From: Sphingobium algorifonticola
Lineage (GTDB): Bacteria; Pseudomonadota; Alphaproteobacteria; Sphingomonadales; Sphingomonadaceae
NCBI RefSeq assembly: GCF_004005485.1
Contig: NZ_RZUL01000001.1
Coordinates: 744,001-808,000, forward strand
Reading direction: 5' to 3'
Length of the DNA: 64,000 bases
Every line of letters starts with the position of its first letter. The first letter of the stretch is position 1. Below are positions 18,057 through 26,884 of the stretch, piece by piece. The notes beneath the pieces are model-generated. The model saw nothing but the letters and a program-made list of their open reading frames with translations. It was not told where the DNA came from and ran no database searches. Both the position numbers and the translations under genes were made by a program.

Positions 18057-18626
18057 TCAGGCCTGCAACACATAGCGCGGCTGGCCAGGGCCGCGACACA
18101 TGCGCTTTTGCACACGGGTTTCCTCGCCTTCCACAATCACGACGTCGGTCACCATCATGCATTTGCTGCCGTCGGCCAGTTGGGTCGACGAATTGACGGT
18201 CGAGGTGCCGGAGACATTGGCGCGCGTGCCGCTTTCCCAGGCAACCGCCTCGCCGGCGCTGCCCGACCGTTCAGCCTGTTCGACGGCCTGGGTCGTCGCG
18301 GTTGCGGCTTGCTCCTGCTCCTGCGGATCGAGGCGGCAGGCGATGGCTTCGGACAGCGTGTCGCTGAACTCCGCGACCGGGACATAGCTGCTCAGACCCG
18401 CACGGCTGGCGGTGCGTCCGGCGATACCGCCGAGCACGCTGCCCAGCATGTTCTTGCCCTTCTTGCCACCTTCGGTCTTGCACTTGCTGTCGCTGCTGCT
18501 GCTGGTGTCGCGCGCGCCACGCGTTACGTCGCGGATGAGGCCAAACTGGGCCGAGACGGGTTGCGGCATGGCGAGCGCGAGCGCGGCCACCACGGCAATT
18601 GCGGATATGGACGTGCCGGCTCGCAT
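18057..18626 (-). CDS. Hypothetical exported protein with glycine-zipper segment
   Basis: A 189-residue exported protein. ATG 18626 has GGGAG eight bases upstream and gives a clean signal peptide ending PQPVSAQF. A short glycine-rich stretch (MLGSVLGGIAGRTASRAG) follows, then a region with SDTLSEAIACRLDPQEQEQA and a conserved-looking C-terminal domain with four cysteines in all (for example SKCMMVTDVVIVEGEE and KRMCRGPG). I know similar sphingomonad proteins only as uncharacterised surface-antigen-like products. It is coupled to the ClpP-like gene (three-base gap). Confidence 0.7.
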   Translation of the reverse strand: MRAGTSISAIAVVAALALAMPQPVSAQFGLIRDVTRGARDTSSSSDSKCKTEGGKKGKNMLGSVLGGIAGRTASRAGLSSYVPVAEFSDTLSEAIACRLDPQEQEQAATATTQAVEQAERSGSAGEAVAWESGTRANVSGTSTVNSSTQLADGSKCMMVTDVVIVEGEETRVQKRMCRGPGQPRYVLQA

Positions 18627-18750
18627 GATGTCGCTCCCTTGATCCTCCGTCAAACCCCGCTTCAGCGGCTGTATAGGCGCTTAGCGGCGCGGCATCCAGT
18701 CCACAGTGACGGCTGTCACAGCATGTGCGCCCGGACGCGTCGGATATGCC

Positions 18751-21381
18751 TCAGGACGCCAGCGCGCGTTGCGGGACGGTCGCGCGCATCCGCTCCAGAT
18801 CGGCCTGCACCAGAAACTCGATGCCCATGCGGTCCTCGACCGACCACCGGCACAGCGCCTCCAGCACATAGCCTTCGGCCAGCTCGACGCGGAAACAGGT
18901 GCCGTCCGGCACATTCCACAATCCTTCGATCAGCGCGCCGGTGGACGAGATATTGCGGATGCGGCCGGTATAGCGATGCCCGTCGTGCAGCACCGCGACC
19001 GAACGGAACATGGACTTGCGCACCGGTCGGCTGGACCGGAAACCATCCGCTTCGGCCAGAGTGCCGACCGCACGCAGCATTTCCATGGTGGCCAGCGCGT
19101 CCTGCGCCTTGCCGTAGATATAGCCCTGCACATGGCTGCACCCAAGGCTGCGCACCAGCGTCAGTTCATCATGCGTTTCCACGCCTTCGGCCGTGGTATC
19201 CATCGACAGCGCCTCGGCCAGGCTGACGATCGATTTGATGATCGCGCTGTTGCGACTGCCCGCGATCGCCGCGCCGCGCACGAAGCTCTGGTCGATCTTG
19301 ATCTTGTCGAATGGCGCTTTCTTGAGATAGCCGAGCGAGGAATAGCCGGTGCCGAAATCGTCAAGTGCCAGCCGGACACCGATCTGCTTCAACCGCGCGA
19401 ACATGGCGTCGCTGTCGGCATCGTCGTTCAGGAACACGCTTTCGGTGATTTCCAGTTCCAGCCGCTGCGCCGCCAGCCCGGCGCTTGCCAGCGCGCTGAC
19501 GACAATGCCCGGAAAGGCGGGATTGGCGAACTGAATCGGCGACACGTTGACCGCGACCTTGATATCCTCCGGCCAGATCGCGGCATCGCGACAGGCCGTG
19601 CGCAGCACCCATTCACCGATCTGCGATATAAGACCCGCGTCCTCCGCAATCGGAATGAAGTCGGCCGGTGAAATCGCGCCACGCACCGGATGCTCCCAGC
19701 GCAACAGCGCCTCGAACCCCGAAATCCGCTCCTGCGCGGCACTCACGACCGGTTGGTAGACAAGACGCAGCCCGTCCGCTGCCAGCGCCTGGCGCAGGTC
19801 ATGCTCAAGCTGCCGCCGGTCCTCGGCATCGGCATGCATGTCCGCCGCGTAGAAGCGATGCACCCCGCGCCCATCGCCCTTTGCGGCATAGAGGGCAAGG
19901 TCCGCATTGCGGATCAGCGCATCGGTCGTGACGCCGTCTGCGGGGCACAGGGCGATGCCGACCGAAGCGCCGATCACCACCTGGTGGCCATCGATCGCAT
20001 AAGGCTGGGACAGCGATGCGATGACGGCATCGGCCAGCGTCGCAAGCATCCGCCGGTCGGTCGCCCCGGGCAGCACAACCTTGAACTCGTCGCCACCCAG
20101 GCGTCCGACACGGCCGCGCTCGCCGATCACCTGTTGCAGCCGCTGGCTGACATTGCGCAGCAACTGGTCGCCCGCCGGATGGCCCAGCGTGTCGTTGACG
20201 CCCTTGAACCGGTCGAGATCAAGCAGGAACAATGCGCACTCGCCCGGCAGCCCGCGATTGCCCAGCACCGCCTGCTCTAGCGTCCGCATCATCTGTACGC
20301 GGTTGGCAAGGCCGGTGAGCGAATCATATTGGGCGAGGCGATTCACCTCCGCCTGGCTGCGGCGCATTTCGGTCAGGTCCGCGCCGCTGCCGCGAAAGCC
20401 CTGAAACTGGCCATAATCATCAACGATCGGTTGCCCGGAAATGGCCCAGGCACGATCCTCCTCGCCGCGCTTCACATGTACGGGAATATCGATGAAGGCC
20501 GTGCGGGCGGAAAGATGGAACCCAAGAGTCCGCTCGCCGTCGCCCTTCTGCCATTCGCCCCGGCCGACCAGATCGACCAGCGGCTTGCCGACCAGCCCTT
20601 CGGACGTCGTGCCCAGGCTGCGCGCCAGCGTTTCGGAAATATAGCTGATCTTGCCGTTGCGATCGGTTTCCCAGAACCACCCGCGGCCCGAAAGCTCATG
20701 ATCGCGCACCAGGGCCTCCGCCCGTCGCCCGCGATAATCGCGGGCGTGGCGCGCCTGCAACCTATGCTGGTCGGCACGCGCCTGCCACAGGGTGATCGCA
20801 CCGATCGCCAACAGCAGCATGGCGAGAATGCCCCAGAGCGTCAGTCCGCCCTGACTGGCGGCTATCACGGCGCCGGTGCCCGCGATGTAGCCCAGGCCGA
20901 GCACCCGCCGACTGCCGCAGATGCAGATGGCGAGCATGGCCGCACTGGACGCCGCGGCGGACACGGCCCGTCCGCCATCCGGCAGTGGACCGCTCAACAA
21001 GACGAGCAGAAAGCTGAATGCCGCGCCCGACAGCATCATCACCGCCAGCGTCAGTCGCATCTGGACATGCGGGCGCAGGCCGCAAAAGCGCGACAGCCTG
21101 AATCCCGCGCACAGCAGCGCGTCAGTCACCAGCACGAGCACCAGCGCGCCCAGCACCGGGGCCGTTGCCAGTGTCGCCATCGGCGGGAACATGCCGCCCG
21201 CCAGCGTCGCGACCACACGCCCCAGGATCATGACGGGCCACAGCCGCGCGATCGACTGAATGGCGGTGCCGATCCACAAGGGCGGCGCGTCGTGCCGACT
21301 TTCCGACAGGCCCAGCGCCATCATCAATGACGCGCCGTGCGTGCGCGACGGACGATTCAGCAATGCACGGGAAATAGCCAT
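18751..21381 (-). CDS. Membrane PAS-GGDEF-EAL-PilZ cyclic-di-GMP protein
   Basis: An 876-residue sensor. Residues 1-210 hold about six membrane helices. A PAS domain follows (about 225-345, RGWFWETDRNGKISYISE). Then comes a GGDEF domain with the intact catalytic GGDEF near residue 429, and an EAL domain with intact FEALLRWEH (EAL near residue 557) and DDFGTGYSSLGYLKKAPFDKIKID. The C-terminal PilZ-like domain (about 785-865) has the NxSxxG motif NISSTGAL and upstream arginines. It could make, degrade and bind c-di-GMP; which activity dominates cannot be read from sequence. No RxxD inhibitory site is evident just before GGDEF. Confidence 0.9.
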   Translation of the reverse strand: MAISRALLNRPSRTHGASLMMALGLSESRHDAPPLWIGTAIQSIARLWPVMILGRVVATLAGGMFPPMATLATAPVLGALVLVLVTDALLCAGFRLSRFCGLRPHVQMRLTLAVMMLSGAAFSFLLVLLSGPLPDGGRAVSAAASSAAMLAICICGSRRVLGLGYIAGTGAVIAASQGGLTLWGILAMLLLAIGAITLWQARADQHRLQARHARDYRGRRAEALVRDHELSGRGWFWETDRNGKISYISETLARSLGTTSEGLVGKPLVDLVGRGEWQKGDGERTLGFHLSARTAFIDIPVHVKRGEEDRAWAISGQPIVDDYGQFQGFRGSGADLTEMRRSQAEVNRLAQYDSLTGLANRVQMMRTLEQAVLGNRGLPGECALFLLDLDRFKGVNDTLGHPAGDQLLRNVSQRLQQVIGERGRVGRLGGDEFKVVLPGATDRRMLATLADAVIASLSQPYAIDGHQVVIGASVGIALCPADGVTTDALIRNADLALYAAKGDGRGVHRFYAADMHADAEDRRQLEHDLRQALAADGLRLVYQPVVSAAQERISGFEALLRWEHPVRGAISPADFIPIAEDAGLISQIGEWVLRTACRDAAIWPEDIKVAVNVSPIQFANPAFPGIVVSALASAGLAAQRLELEITESVFLNDDADSDAMFARLKQIGVRLALDDFGTGYSSLGYLKKAPFDKIKIDQSFVRGAAIAGSRNSAIIKSIVSLAEALSMDTTAEGVETHDELTLVRSLGCSHVQGYIYGKAQDALATMEMLRAVGTLAEADGFRSSRPVRKSMFRSVAVLHDGHRYTGRIRNISSTGALIEGLWNVPDGTCFRVELAEGYVLEALCRWSVEDRMGIEFLVQADLERMRATVPQRALAS

Positions 21382-21454
21382 GGCAATGCTATTGCCCTGA
21401 CATTCCTTGCAATCCGGTTACACAGCGACGGCCGTGTCGTGCCGCGCGCCGCGA

Positions 21455-21907
21455 TCAGTTCGAGGGCGGGGGTGGCGGCGGGGGCGCCGCGGCATCCGAT
21501 GTGGCGGCGCGGGCGTTCTGGCCGTCGCCTTCCGGCGCGGCGATGATGTCGCGCGTGGTCGCTCCCTTGTCCACCACGGCCGTATCGGGATCGCCCACGG
21601 CGGAGCGGATGCCCGGATCGGCGCTGTTGCGCCCGGCGCGACCGAGCGCGGCCGTTTCGCTGGCGCTGCGCGCCGACGGGCCACCGAACATCGCTTCCAT
21701 CGCCTGACGCGATGCGTCCGCACTGGCGGTAGGGGCCGCGCCGGGGGCGGGCGGCACCAGCGCGAAATCGGGCGGGATCACCAGCGGCGCCTGCCGCGAC
21801 ACGGCAAACTCGTCGGGCCGATCGCGGTTGAACAGACCGGTCGAGCCGCAGCCCGACAGCATCGCGACACCGGCCAACAGGCCGCCCGAGAGCAAAATCT
21901 TAACCAT
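21455..21907 (-). CDS. DUF3035 lipoprotein (BamF-like)
   Basis: A 150-residue lipoprotein. The leader ILLSGGLLAGVAMLSGCGS ends in a lipobox (LSGC). The body contains PLVIPPDFALVPPAPG, the recognised DUF3035/BamF core in alphaproteobacteria, where it is a proposed accessory of the outer-membrane protein assembly machine. The C terminus is proline-rich. The start at 21907 overlaps the stop of lspA by eight bases; it is apt that the signal peptidase for lipoproteins is translated just before a lipoprotein. The longer upstream frame is not supported. Confidence 0.82.
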   Translation of the reverse strand: MVKILLSGGLLAGVAMLSGCGSTGLFNRDRPDEFAVSRQAPLVIPPDFALVPPAPGAAPTASADASRQAMEAMFGGPSARSASETAALGRAGRNSADPGIRSAVGDPDTAVVDKGATTRDIIAAPEGDGQNARAATSDAAAPPPPPPPSN

Positions 21908-22415
21908 TATCCAGTGACTCCGTGTTCGCGCTCTTCTCGCGCAGCAGGAAGGCCCGCGCAAGCAGGATCAGCACACCGATGGTGATCGCCGCGTCGGCCA
22001 GGTTGAAAATCAGGAAGGGCCGCCATTCGCCGATATGCAGATCGGCATAATCGACGACATAGCCAAAACGCGCCCGGTCGATGATATTGCCGAGCGCCCC
22101 GCCGAGCACCAGGCCGAGGGCGATCACATCGCCACGCGCCTTTTCCCGCCACATCCAGATGGCGACGAACAGCGCGATCGCCGCCGTCATGCCGACCAGC
22201 AGCCAGCGCGCCGTTTCATTGTCCGCATGGAAAAAGCCCATCGACACGCCCCGGTTTTCCAGCCAGCGCAGACGGAAGAAGGGCAGAATGTCGACTCCCA
22301 CATCCGCCCGCGATTTGAGCGCAAGCGGCACCGCGACCATATATTTGATCGCCTGATCGAGGATCAGGACGAGCGCAGCGGCGATAATGCCGAGTGGGCG
22401 AGGGTTGGCAGTCAT
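21900..22415 (-). CDS. lspA: Lipoprotein signal peptidase (signal peptidase II)
   Basis: A 171-residue inner-membrane aspartyl protease that removes lipoprotein leaders. Four membrane segments are visible, and the two catalytic-aspartate motifs are present: GNIIDRARFGYVVDY and FNLADAAITIG. The conserved N-terminal LDQAIKY and RWLENRGVSMG are also present. It is followed by the DUF3035 lipoprotein with an eight-base overlap and preceded by ileS, a common lspA neighbour. Confidence 0.96.
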   Translation of the reverse strand: MTANPRPLGIIAAALVLILDQAIKYMVAVPLALKSRADVGVDILPFFRLRWLENRGVSMGFFHADNETARWLLVGMTAAIALFVAIWMWREKARGDVIALGLVLGGALGNIIDRARFGYVVDYADLHIGEWRPFLIFNLADAAITIGVLILLARAFLLREKSANTESLDNG

Positions 22416-22440
22416 GATGCGTCCTTAGCCCCCAAAGCTG

Positions 22441-22533
22441 TCGTCATGCTGAACTTGTTTCAGCATCCATGTCTCGGCACGCGCAGCGGTTCCGTGGGGC
22501 ACAATGGATCCTGAAACAAGTTCAGGATGACGA
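22441..22533. repeat. Palindromic repeat between ileS and lspA
   Basis: Two 29-base arms (22441-22469 and 22505-22533) are inverted copies of each other with two mismatches; each contains GAACTTGTTTCAG or its complement. They enclose about 35 bases. This is a REP-type pair of a family different from those at 24143 and 29955. It fills the ileS-lspA gap and could affect their relative expression. Confidence 0.8.
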
Positions 22534-22555
22534 TGGGGATGGCTGGGAACTATGG

Positions 22556-25500
22556 TCATCCGGTCAGCACCGTATCGCAACGATCGCACAGCGCACCATC
22601 CTCGGTCACTTCGGGCAGCAGACGCCAGCAACGGCCGCATTTGTGGTGGTCAACTTTGAACACACTAAGTTCTTCCGCCATAAGATCGGTAGATGCCTTG
22701 ACTTCTGACGTAATAAATATCTCCGCCAGATCGGTCTCGTTCAGCTTTAGCAGTTCAAAAAACTCAGCGCCGATATTTACCCCGGCTTCCAAGCTGGAAC
22801 GAATGGTTTTCTCCCGCCGCAAAGGCTCAATGGCTTCGTTAACTTCGTCCCTAGCGGATCGAATGGCACCCCACTTCTCGTCCAATTCCGTATCCAGCAA
22901 CCACTCACCGTCATCCCCGCGAAGGCGGGGACTCATCTCCGGCCCGGCACCTTCGTCCGTGTTGCCAGATGGGTTCCCGCCTGCGCGGGAATGACGAAGG
23001 AGGGCCGCGAAATCCGGCCATTCCAGGAAATGCACACTCTCGCTCTCGTCGGGGAAGCGGCTCTGCCATACTTCCTCCGCCGTGAAGGGGATGATCGGTG
23101 CGGCATAGCGGATCAGCGCGTGGAACAGGGTGTCGAGGACGGTGCGATAGGCCATCCGCTTGGGATCGCTCTTCGCATCGCAATAGAGGCAATCCTTGCG
23201 GATATCGAAGAAGAAAGCCGACAGGTCCGCATTGGCGAAATCGAACAGCGCGCGGGTGTAGCGGGAAAACTCCAGCCAGTTTTCGCTTGCCCCATCCTTG
23301 TCCACCACTGCGCGCAATTCCGCGTCCAGCGTCGCGAGGCGGTGAAGCATATAGCGTTCCAGTTCCGGCATGTCCTCCACCGGTACCCGCTCCGCATCGG
23401 TGAAATCCGATAGCGCGCCAAGCAAGTATCTGAAAGTATTGCGTAATTTACGATAGGCGTCGGAAGCCCCGGCCAGCACTTCCTTGCCGATCTTCACATC
23501 GTCGAAATAATCGGTGGAGGCGACCCAGACGCGCAATATGTCCGCGCCGCTTTCGCTCATGATCTTGAGCGGATCGACGACATTGCCGAGGCTCTTGGAC
23601 ATCTTGCGCCCCTGCCCGTCGAGCGCGAAGCCGTGCGTGAGGACGGCCTTGTACGGCGCGCAGCCGCGCGTGCCGCTGCTCTCCAGCAATGAGGACTGGA
23701 ACCAGCCGCGATGCTGGTCCGACCCTTCGAGATAGAGGTCCGCGCGGGTGCCCTTGCCATAGCGCGCTTCGACCACGAAGCTGTGGGTCGAGCCGCTGTC
23801 GAACCACACGTCGAGGATGTCGTTCACCACTTCATAGTCGTCGACTTTGTAGTCGGGACCGAGCAGCGCCTGATGGTCCGCACCGAACCATGCGTCGGCG
23901 CCCCCTGCCTTGAAGGCTTCGATGATGCGCGCGTTGACCGCCGGATCATTGAGATATTCGCCGCTCTGGCGATGGACATAGAGCGCGATCGGCACGCCCC
24001 AGGCGCGCTGGCGGGAAATCACCCAGTCCGGCCGGCCCTCCACCATGGTGCGGATGCGGTTGGTGGACCGCGCAGGCACCCAGCGGGTGTGGGCGATGGC
24101 GTTTAGGGCGGTTTGGCGGAGCGTGGGGGCGTTGTCTCCGATCCGTTCGCCCTGAGCGAAGTCGAAGGGCTCAGCCGCGCGTAGCGAGGCCCCGTCAGAT
24201 GCTTCGACTTCGCTCAGCAGAGGGCTTCGACTTCGCTCAGCCCGAACGGTGGAAGGTTTGTCCATCGGGATGAACCATTGCGGGGTGCAGCGGTAGATGA
24301 TGCGCGCCTTGCTCCGCCACGAGTGCGGATAGCTGTGCCTGAAGTCGTCGGACGCGGCGAGCAGCGCGCCTGCTTCGCGCAAGTCGGTGCAGATCGGGCC
24401 ATCCTTGCTGACGAACTTCATGTTGATGACGGACCCTTGGCCCCCCAGCCACAGCCAATCGTCCCGATATTTCCCTTCCGCATTCACTGCGAACACAGGG
24501 TCTATGCCATGCGCCTTGCAGACGAGGAAATCCTCTTCGCCATGATCCGGCGCCATATGGACGAGGCCGGTGCCCGCGTCGGTGGTGACGTGATCGGCGG
24601 GGAGGAACGGGCGGGGTTTGGCGAAGAAGCCGCCCAGTTTGTGCATGGGGTGGCGGGCGATGGCGCCACTCAACGCCTGCCCACTAAACGAATACATATC
24701 AGCACTAACGCCCGTCAGTTGCTCCCCCAAAATTGTAAATGCAGGCTCCGCCATAACTGACGGGCCGTTCGGTTCGGGTTCCCGGCCATCTCCACCAAAT
24801 TCGAGGGGAACTGGAAGTCCAGCTCGCTTGCAAAACGCTGGGACGAGATCGCGGGCCAAGACAATATATGGATTGCACCCGACCACGTTCACGCAATTTA
24901 GAACGACATAATCCGCATCAGGCGAGAACGCGAGCGCCTGATTTACCGGAATCGTCCAAGGCGTGGTTGTCCAGATCACTGCCAATGCACCGATCAAACC
25001 GGGCGCATTCGGCGCCTCGACAATCTCGAAGCCCACGTCGATCTGGGTGCTCGTCACATCCTCATATTCGACTTCGGCTTCGGCCAGTGCGGTCTTTTCG
25101 ACCGGGGACCACATCACCGGCTTTGCGCCGCGATAAAGCTGGCCGGACTCCGCGAACTTCAGGATTTCGCCAACGATGGTGGCTTCCGCCTCGAACTTCA
25201 TGGTGAGGTAGGGATCGTCCCAGTCGCCCATCACGCCGAGGCGCTTGAACTGCTCCTTCTGCACGGCCACCCACTTGTCGGCATAGGCGCGGCACTGGGC
25301 GCGAAACTCCTGCGGAGGCACTTCGTCCTTGTTCAGCTTTTGCTTGCGATATTCTTCCTCGATCTTCCATTCGATCGGCAGGCCGTGACAATCCCAGCCG
25401 GGCACATAGGGCGCATCCTTGCCCAGCAACGACTGGCTGCGGACGATGATGTCCTTCAGCACCTTGTTCATCGCATGGCCCATATGGATGTCGCCATTGG

Positions 25501-25711
25501 CGTAGGGCGGGCCGTCGTGCAGGATGAAGCGTTCCCGACCCTTCCGGCGCGCGCGGAGTTGACCGTAGAGGTCCATCGCATCCCAGCGCGCAGCGATCGC
25601 CGGTTCCTTCTGCGCAAGACCGGCCTTCATCGGAAAGTCAGTCTGCGGCAGGAATACGGTGGATTTATAGTCCTGGGTTTCTTGGCTAGGTGTGGTGGGC
25701 TGGTCGGTCAT
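22556..25711 (-). CDS. ileS: Isoleucyl-tRNA synthetase
   Basis: A 1051-residue class I synthetase, roughly 80-110 residues longer than I expect for this group. The HIGH-type motif HMGH lies at residues 76-79, the KMSKS loop at 703-707, and a C-terminal zinc finger with CGRCWRL and CDRC at the end. Two palindromic repeats lie in frame inside it: 24143-24249 (about residues 488-523, between the editing domain and the IRTMVEGRPDWV region) and 22910-22995 (about residues 906-934, in the C-terminal domain). Neither creates a stop or frameshift, and both catalytic motifs are intact, so the enzyme is probably active. Some segments (around 22.65-22.85 and 24.68-24.96 kb) look less GC-rich than the rest. 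Confidence 0.95.
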   Translation of the reverse strand: MTDQPTTPSQETQDYKSTVFLPQTDFPMKAGLAQKEPAIAARWDAMDLYGQLRARRKGRERFILHDGPPYANGDIHMGHAMNKVLKDIIVRSQSLLGKDAPYVPGWDCHGLPIEWKIEEEYRKQKLNKDEVPPQEFRAQCRAYADKWVAVQKEQFKRLGVMGDWDDPYLTMKFEAEATIVGEILKFAESGQLYRGAKPVMWSPVEKTALAEAEVEYEDVTSTQIDVGFEIVEAPNAPGLIGALAVIWTTTPWTIPVNQALAFSPDADYVVLNCVNVVGCNPYIVLARDLVPAFCKRAGLPVPLEFGGDGREPEPNGPSVMAEPAFTILGEQLTGVSADMYSFSGQALSGAIARHPMHKLGGFFAKPRPFLPADHVTTDAGTGLVHMAPDHGEEDFLVCKAHGIDPVFAVNAEGKYRDDWLWLGGQGSVINMKFVSKDGPICTDLREAGALLAASDDFRHSYPHSWRSKARIIYRCTPQWFIPMDKPSTVRAERSRSPLLSEVEASDGASLRAAEPFDFAQGERIGDNAPTLRQTALNAIAHTRWVPARSTNRIRTMVEGRPDWVISRQRAWGVPIALYVHRQSGEYLNDPAVNARIIEAFKAGGADAWFGADHQALLGPDYKVDDYEVVNDILDVWFDSGSTHSFVVEARYGKGTRADLYLEGSDQHRGWFQSSLLESSGTRGCAPYKAVLTHGFALDGQGRKMSKSLGNVVDPLKIMSESGADILRVWVASTDYFDDVKIGKEVLAGASDAYRKLRNTFRYLLGALSDFTDAERVPVEDMPELERYMLHRLATLDAELRAVVDKDGASENWLEFSRYTRALFDFANADLSAFFFDIRKDCLYCDAKSDPKRMAYRTVLDTLFHALIRYAAPIIPFTAEEVWQSRFPDESESVHFLEWPDFAALLRHSRAGGNPSGNTDEGAGPEMSPRLRGDDGEWLLDTELDEKWGAIRSARDEVNEAIEPLRREKTIRSSLEAGVNIGAEFFELLKLNETDLAEIFITSEVKASTDLMAEELSVFKVDHHKCGRCWRLLPEVTEDGALCDRCDTVLTG
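22910..22995. repeat. REP-type palindrome inserted in frame in ileS (C-terminal)
   Basis: Two 22-base arms (22910-22931 and 22974-22995) are near-perfect inverted copies, each itself a hairpin (CCCCGCGAAGGCGGGG and TTCCCGCCTGCGCGGGAA). Read in the ileS frame it gives the peptide HSRAGGNPSGN...MSPRLRGDDG, a translated-repeat peptide rather than normal IleS sequence. Confidence 0.88.
24143..24249. repeat. REP-type palindrome inserted in frame in ileS (middle)
   Basis: Arms at 24143-24170 and 24221-24249 are inverted copies (CCGTTCG...CTGAGCGAAGTCGAAG), and a third partial copy of the arm (GCTTCGACTTCGCTCAG) lies at 24201-24217. In the ileS frame it reads VRAERSRSPLLSEVEAS... and ...EPFDFAQGERIGD. 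The same family lies at 29955-30055 in a non-coding gap. Confidence 0.88.
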
Positions 25712-25728
25712 GAACCTGTTTCCATCAA

Positions 25729-25847
25729 CCGTTCGTTTCGAGCAGCATCGAGCTTGTCGAGATGCGACCGTCGAGAAAGCGCATCACAGGACGGCTTTCT
25801 CGACTTCGGTTCTCGGCTTCGCTCGAACCTGCGCTCGAAACGAACGG
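25729..25847. repeat. Palindromic repeat between ribF and ileS
   Basis: CCGTTCGTTTCGAGC (25729-25743) and GCTCGAAACGAACGG (25833-25847) are perfect inverted arms, with further inner pairing (TCGAGCTTGTCGAG and CTCGACTTCGG). It lies just upstream of the ileS start, in the ribF-ileS gap, and shares the CCGTTCG end with the repeats at 24143 and 29955. Confidence 0.8.
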
Positions 25848-25872
25848 AGGGGGTGAAAGTCGAAAAAGCGCC

Positions 25873-26832
25873 CTACGCGAGCGACGGCCCGCCTGCAAGT
25901 TCTTGGGGGCCAAGGATCTGCCGCGCGCGGGCGCAATCAGCGTCCATCTGTGCGACGAGGGCGTCGAGGCTGTCGAACTTCGCTTCGGGGCGCAGGCGCT
26001 CGATCAGTTGGACTTCGATCCGCTGGTCGTAGAGGCTTTCAGCGAAATCGAAGAAATGCGGCTCAAGGAGTTCCTTGGGCGGATCAAAGGTCGGACGAAT
26101 GCCGAGATTGGCCGCGCCGTCCAATATCCGGCCATCGGGCAGCACGCCGCGCACCGCATAGATGCCGTAAGCGGGGCGCAGATAACTGCCCATGTCGATA
26201 TTCGCGGTGGGATAGCCGATGGTGCGCCCCAGCTTGTCGCCATGCTGCACGATGCCCTCAATCGCGAAGGGGCGGGTGAGCAGGCGGGTGGCCGTGGCGC
26301 AATCGCCAGCTTGCAAGGCGGCGCGAATGCGGCTGGAAGAAACGGGCAGGCCATCCTCGGTTGAGACGGCACCCACGGCCTCAGCCCGGATGCCGAGCGG
26401 CGCGCCGATTTCCGCCAGGCGGGCGATGTTTCCCGCCTTGCCCCTGGCGAAGGTGAAATCCTCCCCCGTGACGACACCCGCCGGGGCCAGCGTGTCATGC
26501 AGCATGCTGCGGACAAAATCCTCCGGCCCGAGCGCGGCGAGCGCCGCATCGAAACGGAACACGAGCATGGCGTCCGCCCCGGCGGCGGCGAACAGCCCCT
26601 CGCGCTGGTCAAGCGTGGTCAGCCGGAAGGGCGGCGCATCGGGGCGAAACAGACGCATGGGGTGCGGATCGAACGTGGCGACGATCGCCGGGCGGCCTTC
26701 CGCCCGCGCCCACGCCACGGCGCGGCCCACCACGGCCTGATGCCCCAGATGAAATCCGTCAAAATTGCCCAGCGCGACAATGGCCCCCCGCAGGTCCGCG
26801 GGAACCGCCGCGCCGCTGTCCAGCCGCTGCAT
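25873..26832 (-). CDS. ribF: Bifunctional riboflavin kinase / FAD synthetase
   Basis: A 319-residue enzyme that phosphorylates riboflavin to FMN and adenylates FMN to FAD. The N-terminal nucleotidyltransferase has GNFDGFHLGHQAV and TFDPHP; the C-terminal kinase domain has GRTIGYPTANI and NLGIRPTFD. ATG 26832 (MQRLDSG) is the usual N terminus; a frame from 26868 is longer and less likely. It stands directly upstream of ileS and lspA, a common bacterial order. Confidence 0.95.
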   Translation of the reverse strand: MQRLDSGAAVPADLRGAIVALGNFDGFHLGHQAVVGRAVAWARAEGRPAIVATFDPHPMRLFRPDAPPFRLTTLDQREGLFAAAGADAMLVFRFDAALAALGPEDFVRSMLHDTLAPAGVVTGEDFTFARGKAGNIARLAEIGAPLGIRAEAVGAVSTEDGLPVSSSRIRAALQAGDCATATRLLTRPFAIEGIVQHGDKLGRTIGYPTANIDMGSYLRPAYGIYAVRGVLPDGRILDGAANLGIRPTFDPPKELLEPHFFDFAESLYDQRIEVQLIERLRPEAKFDSLDALVAQMDADCARARQILGPQELAGGPSLA

Positions 26833-26884
26833 GAAGCGGCCTATAGGGACAGCGGGGGGCCAGGGCAATGCGCTGAACGCGCGC

